DNA from: an uncultured Saprospiraceae bacterium
Lineage (GTDB): Bacteria > Bacteroidota > Bacteroidia > Chitinophagales > Saprospiraceae
DNA: 7,857 nt
NCBI GenBank assembly: GCA_937942405.1
Contig: CALDEN010000212.1
Location: 1-7,857 of the forward strand
Direction: 5' to 3'
This document shows positions 1 through 5,781 of this stretch, in pieces; within the stretch, counting starts at the first letter, position 1, and every line of letters starts with the position of its first letter. The notes beneath the pieces are model-generated. The model saw only the letters and a program-made list of their open reading frames with translations, made no database searches and was not told the origin of the DNA. The translations under genes and the position numbers were made by a program.

Positions 1-460
1 GTAGAGCAATATTGTTAAGCCGTAAATCGGATAACACGATTTCTTTGGACGAGGCATTGTTATCAGCCCCAATATCAGAAAAGTCAAAATTCCACTTATC
101 GCCTGCTTTACTCAAAAAGACCTTTCCTTCGTTTAAGATAAATGTGCTGATATCGACTTCTTCTTGGATCGCGGATAATGGATGAATGAGGATTTCTACG
201 TACTTGGCTTGTATAAATTGCTGTTTTTGGCTTCCTTTTATTTCTAGATCTTCAAAAGCAAGGGTAAAATAGGGGAAATGAGTAAACGGATCGAGATCCA
301 AATCTGCTGTTTTTATCTCTGTTCCGAGTTTTTTGGCAAGATTGGACTCGGCTTTTTTCAGAATAGTGGCCTTAAATACAAAACAGCTGGCCACGATAAG
401 TAGCATTAAGAGCAAAATAACTCCTAAAAACAGGCTAAAACCACGAATTAGTCTCTTCAT
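1..460 (-). CDS. AsmA-like envelope protein, N-terminal part (cut by window edge)
   Basis: Reading the reverse complement from the ATG at 460 gives 153 uninterrupted codons up to the left edge, so only the N-terminus is present. The protein starts with a short basic stretch (MKRLIRG) and a strongly hydrophobic segment at about residues 8-29, an inner-membrane anchor. The part that follows resembles the start of the AsmA family: 'LGTEIKTADLDLDPFTHFPY' (45-64), then short beta-strand-like stretches such as FTLAFEDLEIKG (65-76) and AKYVEILIHPLSAI (85-98). AsmA-like proteins are large, anchored in the inner membrane and span the periplasm; members are linked to outer-membrane assembly and lipid transfer. 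The Bacteroidota members are mostly uncharacterised, so the exact role is inferred. No Shine-Dalgarno is visible. The gene is divergent from the tRNA gene. A weak -7-like TAATTTTT lies at 484-477. Confidence 0.72.
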   Translation of the reverse strand, partial: MKRLIRGFSLFLGVILLLMLLIVASCFVFKATILKKAESNLAKKLGTEIKTADLDLDPFTHFPYFTLAFEDLEIKGSQKQQFIQAKYVEILIHPLSAIQEEVDISTFILNEGKVFLSKAGDKWNFDFSDIGADNNASSKEIVLSDLRLNNIAL

Positions 461-521
461 TGAGTGTAAAAAACGTAAAAATTATCTTTTGATTATAAAT
501 GTGCACATAAGAGAAATAAAA

Positions 522-553
522 TTTGTTCAGAATGATTGGAGGATATATATTTG
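522..553 (+). promoter_or_regulatory. Bacteroidota-type promoter of the tRNA-Val gene
   Basis: TTTG at 522-525 and TATATTTG at 546-553 match the TTTG / TAnnTTTG elements of the Bacteroidota primary sigma factor, separated by 20 bases. The -7 element ends 16 bases before the mature tRNA, which leaves room for a short 5' leader. This is the best complete promoter in the window. Confidence 0.75.
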
Positions 554-569
554 CAGTCCTTTATAAAAG

Positions 570-647
570 GGGTGATTAGCTCAGTTGGTTCAGAGCACCT
601 CGTTTACACCGAGGGGGTCGGGAGTTCGAGTCTCTCATCGCCCACCA
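570..647 (+). tRNA. tRNA-Val (anticodon TAC)
   Basis: A full cloverleaf can be folded. The acceptor stem is GGGTGAT (570-576) with ATCGCCC (637-643), including one G-U pair. The D stem is GCTC (579-582) with GAGC (593-596), around a 10-base loop containing GG. The anticodon stem is CCTCG (598-602) with CGAGG (610-614), with loop TTTACAC. The anticodon is TAC at 605-607, which reads the valine codon GUA and, depending on modification, other GUN codons. The T stem is GGGAG (620-624) with CTCTC (632-636) and its loop is TTCGAGT. A discriminator A (644) and an encoded CCA (645-647) complete the gene. It is a single tRNA with its own promoter and terminator, not part of a cluster. Confidence 0.96.
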
Positions 648-684
648 AGACCTTATCCGATTCATTTGGGTAAGGTCTTTTTTT
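647..684 (+). terminator. Rho-independent terminator of tRNA-Val
   Basis: A 12-bp stem pairs AAGACCTTATCC (647-658) with GGGTAAGGTCTT (668-679), with one G-U pair and a 9-base loop, and runs into seven T's at 678-684. It begins at the last base of the encoded CCA. On the minus strand no T-run follows the hairpin, so it is directional. Its T-tract also supplies the stop codon of the convergent lipoprotein gene. Confidence 0.88.
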
Positions 685-1105
685 ATTTGCCTTGTTGGAA
701 TACATACACATCATCTCCTTCCTCATTTACAGACTTTGATTTGATCTTATACCCCTCAGACTTAAAATAAGATTCAAAGTTCTGAATCGAGTTAAACACC
801 ATCCGCTTTTTTGCCTCGTTCACTACATGGACGGATATAACCTCTGATGGCCCCTCTTCTCGAATGTCTTTTTTGACATACTTTTTAGTGATATACGTAT
901 TGTTCATTCTACCTATAAGAACGATCTCAAAAGTGCGGTCTGACAGATAATGATAATTCTTAGACATAGAGGGTTCTATATTTATGTCTGAATGAAATCG
1001 CTGCTCTACAGTTTCTATCAAGATCTTCGTCTCATTTCCGACATTAGAGGTAGAAGTACAGGCAAATAGTGTCGTACATAAAATCGCAATAAATATAAAT
1101 CTCAT
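683..1105 (-). CDS. Small predicted lipoprotein, unknown function
   Basis: The 140-residue product has a type II (lipoprotein) signal: a hydrophobic stretch at residues 3-14, then a lipobox L13-F14-A15 with Cys16 as the lipidated residue, then a Ser/Thr-rich tether (TSTSN). It is therefore predicted to be a membrane-anchored lipoprotein facing the periplasm or the surface. The rest is charged and mixed alpha/beta; the segment RTFEIVLIGRMNNTYITKKY (57-76) looks like a beta hairpin, and the C-terminal part is rich in K, S and E. I do not recognise the family. The ATG is preceded by GGAGG (1113-1109) three bases upstream, an unusually good Shine-Dalgarno for this window. The stop codon TAA (685-683) lies inside the T-tract of the tRNA terminator. 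The gene is divergent from the VanZ-like gene, with overlapping promoters. Confidence 0.8.
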   Translation of the reverse strand: MRFIFIAILCTTLFACTSTSNVGNETKILIETVEQRFHSDINIEPSMSKNYHYLSDRTFEIVLIGRMNNTYITKKYVKKDIREEGPSEVISVHVVNEAKKRMVFNSIQNFESYFKSEGYKIKSKSVNEEGDDVYVFQQGK

Positions 1106-1128
1106 ATGCCTCCGTATTAATCTTTATA

Positions 1129-1158
1129 AAAATATATAGTTTTGGCGATGATAGACAA
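1129..1158 (-). promoter_or_regulatory. Promoter of the lipoprotein gene
   Basis: On the minus strand, TTG (1158-1156) is followed after exactly 19 bases by TATATTTT (1136-1129). This fits TTG-N19-TAnnTTTG apart from the final base. It lies 23 bases upstream of the ATG and abuts the -7 element of the divergent gene. Confidence 0.5.
1137..1144 (+). promoter_or_regulatory. -7 promoter element of the VanZ-like gene
   Basis: TAGTTTTG at 1137-1144 is an exact match to TAnnTTTG, 27 bases before the ATG at 1172. No TTG is present at the expected -33 distance, so the promoter is incomplete and may be weak or need an activator. It is directly adjacent, back to back, to the -7 element of the lipoprotein gene. 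Confidence 0.45.
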
Positions 1159-1171
1159 CATCTCGACATAA

Positions 1172-1588
1172 ATGAAACGCGTAATAAGACATTCACTTAC
1201 TTTTCTCTTTCTGGGGAGTTTTGTTTTTGCGGTATATAGTTTTTTCCACCCTTCATTAATGTATAAGCTCGTCGTTTATTTCTTTGCAAAAGACAGCTAC
1301 ATCTATCAGATGATGAATTATAGCTGGGATAAGCAGGGTCATTTTATATACATGGGGATCTCAGCATTTATGTTTAATTATTTGCTTAAAGCAAAAAAAG
1401 TACGCATCCTGGGATATTCCGTACTGCTTGCAAATTTGCTCTTGATCATAGGCACTAGCCTAGAGGAAATCCGTCAATATTTTATCCCTAGTCGTAATTT
1501 TGAATTACTAGATCTACTAGCTGGAACTGCAGGTATTTTGATTTTCGGATTTTTAGGTGCTCGTCTTTATCGGTTTTTATCAAAATAA
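1172..1588 (+). CDS. VanZ-like family integral membrane protein
   Basis: The 138-residue, four-helix membrane protein has the conserved VanZ-like pattern: D53-K54 and H57 (DKQGHFIYMG) at the start of helix 2, and SLEEIRQYFIPSRNFELLDLLAGTAG across 97-121. In that second segment E98/E99, Q102, R108, D114 and G117/G121 are the family's polar and glycine positions. Hydrophobic segments lie at about 9-27, 56-72, 79-96 and 115-134. VanZ of enterococci gives low-level teicoplanin resistance, but most small VanZ-like proteins, including those of Bacteroidota, have no known function. Resistance should not be inferred here, because no vanHAX-type genes are nearby. No Shine-Dalgarno is visible. The stop lies 52 bases before the FAH start, and FAH has its own promoter. 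Confidence 0.86.
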   Translation: MKRVIRHSLTFLFLGSFVFAVYSFFHPSLMYKLVVYFFAKDSYIYQMMNYSWDKQGHFIYMGISAFMFNYLLKAKKVRILGYSVLLANLLLIIGTSLEEIRQYFIPSRNFELLDLLAGTAGILIFGFLGARLYRFLSK

Positions 1589-1613
1589 AAAACATTCCCA
1601 TCCGAGCTATTGC

Positions 1614-1634
1614 TAATTTTGTATTTCAATACAA
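1614..1634 (+). promoter_or_regulatory. FAH promoter element overlapped by a 16-bp palindrome (possible operator)
   Basis: TAATTTTG at 1614-1621 matches TAnnTTTG exactly, 19 bases before the FAH start codon. No TTG element is seen at -33. Overlapping its 3' end and the expected transcription start is the inverted repeat TTGTATT-TC-AATACAA (1619-1634), seven perfect base pairs about a 2-base centre. The centre is too small for an RNA hairpin loop with all pairs formed, so a protein-binding operator is the better reading. The role is inferred from position and symmetry alone. Confidence 0.5.
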
Positions 1635-1640
1635 TATAAA

Positions 1641-2894
1641 ATGGCAGATAGTACATTAAAATCATGGTTAGATATAGCTGACAACTCAGACTTCAGTATT
1701 CATAATCTACCCTATGGGGTGTTTACCAAAGGAAAAGGTGCAAAAAAAGTAGGTGTCGCAATCGGAGACTATGTGCTCGATCTTTATGCAGTCGCTTCAC
1801 TGAACTTACTGACCAAGTCAAAGATCAATAAGTCCATTTTTAAAAATGAGTTCATTAATGACTTGATGGATCTGGGTAAGCCCAAAACAGCTCAACTCAG
1901 AGAAGATCTCATTAAACTACTGTCATCTAATAGAAGTAAGCTCAAACAGCATACTAAAGCTCTTATCCCTATGGAAAAGGTGACGATGCATATGCCGATA
2001 AAGATTACGGATTATACAGATTTTTACTCATCCATGGAGCATGCAACTAATGTGGGGACCATGTTTAGAGATCCTGATAATGCCTTACTCCCTAACTGGA
2101 GACACATTCCGGTAGGTTATCATGGTAGAGCATCCTCTGTAGTGGTCTCTGGTACTCCCATCCATAGACCATGTGGACAGACGATGCCGCTTGGTGCGGA
2201 CGCTCCTGTCTATGGACCATGTCGACTGCTGGACTTTGAGCTAGAGACTGGATTTGTAATCGGTAAGTCTACTCAGCTAGGTGATCGAGTGTCATGTAAG
2301 GATGCAGAAGACTATATATTCGGCATGGTGCTGTTTAATGACTGGTCTGCTAGAGATATTCAGAAGTGGGAGTATGTTCCATTAGGACCATTTCTAGGAA
2401 AGAACTTTGCTTCTACGATCTCTCCATGGGTCGTGCCTATGGAAGCCCTCGATCCATTCAGAGTATCAGGGCCTAAGCAAACGCCTAAAGTACTCCCCTA
2501 TCTAAAAACTACGGGTAAGAAAAACTTTAAGATCAATCTAGAAGTAGGTATCCAGAATAAGAAAGGAGAAGAAACCACCGTCTGTAAATCTAACTTTAGA
2601 TACATGTACTGGAACATGAGTCAACAACTGGCTCATCATACCGTTAACGGATGTAATATAAACGTCGGTGATCTATATGGCAGTGGTACCATAAGTGGTA
2701 AGAAACCATCGAGTTATGGTTCTATGCTCGAACTCAGCTGGAAAGGGACCAAGCCTCTTAAAATGGTCGACGGTACGGAACGTAAATTTATACAAGACTA
2801 CGACACCGTGGTGATGAGAGGACATGCTGAGAAAAATGGTATCCGTGTAGGATTTGGAGAAGTGACTGGTCAGGTCTTACCTGCAAAAAAATAA
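1641..2894 (+). CDS. fahA: Fumarylacetoacetase (EC 3.7.1.2)
   Basis: This enzyme hydrolyses 4-fumarylacetoacetate to fumarate and acetoacetate, the last step of tyrosine/phenylalanine catabolism via homogentisate, in the cytoplasm. The 417 residues match the length of the animal enzyme (419). The N-terminal SH3-like domain covers about 1-118 and the C-terminal beta-roll catalytic domain 119-417. By comparison with mammalian FAH, the active-site residues are all present: metal ligands D127, E200, E202 and D234; catalytic H134 and E364; R143, Y160, Q241, Y245 and K254. Long family signatures are nearly unchanged, for example MFRDPDNALLPNW (141-153), NDWSARDIQKWEYVPLGPFL (233-252) and GSMLELSWKGTKP (360-372). 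No homogentisate dioxygenase, 4-HPP dioxygenase or maleylacetoacetate isomerase is adjacent, so it appears as a single-gene unit with its own promoter. No Shine-Dalgarno is present, and the ATG follows an A-rich stretch as is usual in this phylum. Confidence 0.97.
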   Translation: MADSTLKSWLDIADNSDFSIHNLPYGVFTKGKGAKKVGVAIGDYVLDLYAVASLNLLTKSKINKSIFKNEFINDLMDLGKPKTAQLREDLIKLLSSNRSKLKQHTKALIPMEKVTMHMPIKITDYTDFYSSMEHATNVGTMFRDPDNALLPNWRHIPVGYHGRASSVVVSGTPIHRPCGQTMPLGADAPVYGPCRLLDFELETGFVIGKSTQLGDRVSCKDAEDYIFGMVLFNDWSARDIQKWEYVPLGPFLGKNFASTISPWVVPMEALDPFRVSGPKQTPKVLPYLKTTGKKNFKINLEVGIQNKKGEETTVCKSNFRYMYWNMSQQLAHHTVNGCNINVGDLYGSGTISGKKPSSYGSMLELSWKGTKPLKMVDGTERKFIQDYDTVVMRGHAEKNGIRVGFGEVTGQVLPAKK

Positions 2895-3009
2895 ATCATT
2901 CACTTTATTTAAGCTCTATACATAATCCTTCCTAGGTCTACGCTGAGAGAGATATTCTTTAACAAAATTTAAAAGATTTGTTATACTGAAAAATCTAAAA
3001 TGCCATTGT

Positions 3010-4224
3010 TTATTCTACCGGCTTAACAAAATATACTCTCATATACCATAGGCACACACCAGATATGATCGGCAATACTCCTGCTATATACCAGTAGGTA
3101 TGGTAACCGATCCTCTCCACCACAGGTAGCCCTGTTATCGGTGCCAGTATAAATGCTACTGAAAACATCATACTCAGGGCACCCATATACTTTCCTTGGT
3201 TCTGAGGAGTAGATCTAGAGAGGCAAAGTGTAGGGAGTAGTGGGAAGTTAATAATCTCGCCTATGGCTATGAGTAAACTATAAGCTATAATCGCCATAAG
3301 AGGATCCCCAAATAGTGCCAAACAAAAAATACCTATACCTATAAGAATAGCACCTATCGCCAGATTAGAAAAATATTTTTTGGTTTCTTCTATCCAGTAA
3401 ACGATGGGCATCTCAAAAATGAATATCAATATCCCATTGGCCGTAAAAAACATTCCTACCAGAAACTCATTCATACCTACCACTTCTTCAAAATACTTAG
3501 GTACCGCAAATAAGATCTGAAAGAATGCCACCATATTAATGAGATTAAAAAACAGAAAAAACATAAGCACTGGATCTCGGTAAGGTGATCTAGCGTCTGT
3601 GTCATCATTAACATCACTGATTTTTTCTCCATCTCTGTGATGTAAGATTTTATATAACATCCCTAGAGCGAGGATACATGTTATCGCATCTAATATAAAT
3701 AACCAGTCGTATCCGATTTTATGAGCTAGTAATCCTCCTATCGCAGGACCTATGGCTATTCCCAGATTTATAGCCATTCGCAACAGCGAAAAACCTCTAG
3801 TCATATTTTCCTCTCCTTCCCACTGACCTACTGCACTAAAGGCTGCCGGACTGAACATACTACTAAAAAAAGCGGTGATGATCATCCATAAACTGAGCAG
3901 ATAAAAATCTGTAAAAAACAAAATCATGAAAAAGGAAACTGCAGAGCCTATCAGACTGAGAGCCATCACTCGATAATAACCGATCTTATCAGATAAGTCA
4001 CCACCTATATTAGATCCTATCATAGCTCCTAGGCCGAAACAAAAAAGCACGATGCCACTTTGAGTTTTAGTAAAACCGAGCTGAGAAGTCAGATAGATAC
4101 TCATAAAGGGAATAACCATCTCACCAGATCGATTAATGAGATATACGAGCGATACATACCAGGTATCTCTAGTCAAACCTTCAAAAAAACGAGTATAAAA
4201 TTTTAAAAAACCTGGTACCTGCAT
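3010..4224 (-). CDS. Major facilitator superfamily transporter
   Basis: The 404-residue protein has about twelve hydrophobic segments in two halves, separated by a polar cytoplasmic loop (about 193-216, rich in D, H and R). The MFS loop 2-3 signature (motif A) is GGDLSDKIGYYR (74-85). In helix 5, GIAIGPAIGG (155-164) fits the core of motif C, typical of proton-driven antiporters in the drug-efflux branches. NRSGEMVIPFMSIYLT (31-46) is a stretch I know from bacterial MFS proteins annotated as multidrug or sugar-efflux-like. The substrate cannot be told from sequence; export by proton antiport is the likely mode. The ATG is 43 bases after the stop of the upstream minus-strand gene, so the two may be co-transcribed. 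TAGCTTTA within the gap is only a partial -7 match. It converges with FAH, and no convincing terminator lies between them. Confidence 0.93.
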   Translation of the reverse strand: MQVPGFLKFYTRFFEGLTRDTWYVSLVYLINRSGEMVIPFMSIYLTSQLGFTKTQSGIVLFCFGLGAMIGSNIGGDLSDKIGYYRVMALSLIGSAVSFFMILFFTDFYLLSLWMIITAFFSSMFSPAAFSAVGQWEGEENMTRGFSLLRMAINLGIAIGPAIGGLLAHKIGYDWLFILDAITCILALGMLYKILHHRDGEKISDVNDDTDARSPYRDPVLMFFLFFNLINMVAFFQILFAVPKYFEEVVGMNEFLVGMFFTANGILIFIFEMPIVYWIEETKKYFSNLAIGAILIGIGIFCLALFGDPLMAIIAYSLLIAIGEIINFPLLPTLCLSRSTPQNQGKYMGALSMMFSVAFILAPITGLPVVERIGYHTYWYIAGVLPIISGVCLWYMRVYFVKPVE

Positions 4225-4267
4225 ATCTCATACGAAGGTAGTTTTAAAGCTAACAAAAAAACGGTTT

Positions 4268-5698
4268 CTAATATTTTATCTTAACCAAATTAAGCCTATA
4301 ATTTCGCTGACTAGGTACGAGTAATTCTGTAGGTGATAGCTGCAAAGCATCGCGGAATCTCAAACTTAGGTCTTGGTAATCTGTACTTAGTACCGCATTG
4401 CGTTCAAATTCACCGATGGGGTTAATGACGTATTCGCTAACCGTGTTGTTCTTTTTGATTTCATCATTATAGATAAGACGTAATCTCGATGGAGACTTGT
4501 ACATAAAAAATGAGCCGTAAATATTGTTGTCATCCTGTGAAAACTGCTTTTTATGAAGCACCTCCGCCCAGTGTTCTATTCCAGAAGGCTTTATCGCAAA
4601 CATAATGATGTGCTCATTATAATAGTCTTTCCATAAGCCCGGGTTATTGCTCGTATTAAACCTACTGGTCCCGTTATAGTACGTGCGTCGAGCCAATTCT
4701 TTATTCATTTCAGTGATAAGTAAAAAGCCACCGTCATTTCTAAATACGACATCACTAATGCTAAAGTTTTTAAGTTCTTCTTCTATTTTTTTTCCGTAAA
4801 CAGCTTCTAACACCTCTGTACTATATGGTGACAACTCTGCAGTTACCAGTGGTGATATTTGACGTTTCGATGTTTTGGCCATAAAGTACCCCTGTGATGC
4901 TGTTTTGTTTTTTTCATGATAGAGTCCCACCACTAGAATATTGTCTTTCTTATTGTCAAAAAAAATATTCATGTCTGATGCTACGATACCTGATAGACTT
5001 ACCTGATAGGATTCTACAATGTCTGTATACGGACTGACATAATTTACTTCTGCAATGTTCTTTTCCTTGTCTCCTCTTCTATTGTTTTTATTTAGAAGTA
5101 TAAAAACCTCCCCGATATTATTAATGATGATTTCTTTAAAATCTGAACGGAGATCATACACATCAAAACTTATAATATCATCATAAAGTACCTTGACAGA
5201 GTCTTGATCGATAGCGATTATATTCAGCTCGTTTTTATCTCTCCTATTATAGACCAGGACTTTAGAATTATCTTCAGATACTGCAATATCGAACTGTGGT
5301 TTAATAACTTTTGTTTTTTCCTGAAAGAGCAAGGTGGTATCTATCGGTTCTACTTTATGATTATAACTTCTAGCAGAGATGTGTGTCTTTCCTTCATCTT
5401 TAAATGAGTAATAAATGGTAAATTTTTCATTCCGATTGACCACACCGATGAGCTCAATTTTTGATTTTTCAAACTGGATCTCTACCGTTTTTTTATAGGA
5501 CAGGTCATTTCCTAAAACCTCCAAAGAATATTCTAATCCCTGATCTCTCAATAAAACGATGTGATCGCCCACATTTCCTAAAATCTCATAGGAGTAATCA
5601 TTTCTGAGATTGAACTCCTTAGAAACACTGACTTCTTGTGCATTCGCTATAGCGAAAGAAAAAAGCAAGTATAGAAATAATGGATATTTAAATGTCAT
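4268..5698 (-). CDS. Secreted or periplasmic protein of unknown function, beta-rich
   Basis: I do not recognise the family. The 476-residue product starts with a Sec signal peptide: MTFKYP, a hydrophobic core at 7-18, and a probable signal peptidase I site A18-N19-A20|Q21. The mature part shows several spaced blocks of the type 'strand - turn with D/N/K - strand', for example KFTIYYSFKDEGKTHISARS, KVLVYNRRDKNELNIIAID, EVFILLNKNNRR, NILVVGLYHEK, GGFLLITEM, RLRLIYND and ELLVPSQRNYRLNLVKI. This spacing suggests a beta-propeller-like fold, an inference not backed by a recognised motif. There are no membrane helices after the signal, and no obvious C-terminal type IX sorting domain or lipobox. It is divergent from the FTCD gene and lies upstream of, and in line with, the MFS gene. 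Confidence 0.82.
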   Translation of the reverse strand: MTFKYPLFLYLLFSFAIANAQEVSVSKEFNLRNDYSYEILGNVGDHIVLLRDQGLEYSLEVLGNDLSYKKTVEIQFEKSKIELIGVVNRNEKFTIYYSFKDEGKTHISARSYNHKVEPIDTTLLFQEKTKVIKPQFDIAVSEDNSKVLVYNRRDKNELNIIAIDQDSVKVLYDDIISFDVYDLRSDFKEIIINNIGEVFILLNKNNRRGDKEKNIAEVNYVSPYTDIVESYQVSLSGIVASDMNIFFDNKKDNILVVGLYHEKNKTASQGYFMAKTSKRQISPLVTAELSPYSTEVLEAVYGKKIEEELKNFSISDVVFRNDGGFLLITEMNKELARRTYYNGTSRFNTSNNPGLWKDYYNEHIIMFAIKPSGIEHWAEVLHKKQFSQDDNNIYGSFFMYKSPSRLRLIYNDEIKKNNTVSEYVINPIGEFERNAVLSTDYQDLSLRFRDALQLSPTELLVPSQRNYRLNLVKIKY

Positions 5699-5781
5699 TT
5701 AGTAAAACAGAATTAATTTCGTGTTTAATATTCTCTTTTTTTCGAGTGAATAGCAAATCTTTTAATCATTAATTGAAAAAT

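Noticed and set aside
333..770. Two short plus-strand open frames (333-566 and 585-770)
   Set aside because: The first runs antisense through the AsmA-like gene and its upstream region; the second is a translation of the tRNA, its terminator and the antisense of the lipoprotein gene. Neither resembles a protein.
570..1105. tRNA-Val as an integration site with an island downstream
   Set aside because: There is no integrase, no repeat of the tRNA 3' end elsewhere in the window, and the tRNA has an intact terminator followed by ordinary genes.
1172..1588. VanZ-like gene as a glycopeptide resistance determinant
   Set aside because: Only the broad VanZ-like family is supported. No vanH/A/X or vanR/S genes accompany it, and Gram-negative members have no known link to resistance.
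2960..2983. Inverted repeat TAACAAA / TTTGTTA between FAH and MFS as a terminator
   Set aside because: Seven AT-rich pairs, with one C-G pair, around a 10-base loop; no T-run follows on either strand. It is too weak to call.
4225..4267. Promoter for the MFS gene (TAGCTTTA) or a terminator at the run of seven T's
   Set aside because: The last base of the -7 motif is wrong and no suitably spaced TTG is present; the T-run has no GC stem before it.
5204..5407. Plus-strand open frame inside the secreted-protein gene
   Set aside because: It is antisense to a long gene with a signal peptide, and its residue make-up (many F, I, Y) is typical of a shadow frame.
5699..5781. Promoters for the divergent secreted-protein and ftcD genes
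   Set aside because: Only one-mismatch TAnnTTTG-like strings (such as TAATTTCG at 5714-5721) without a matching -33 element; these are expected by chance in such AT-rich DNA.
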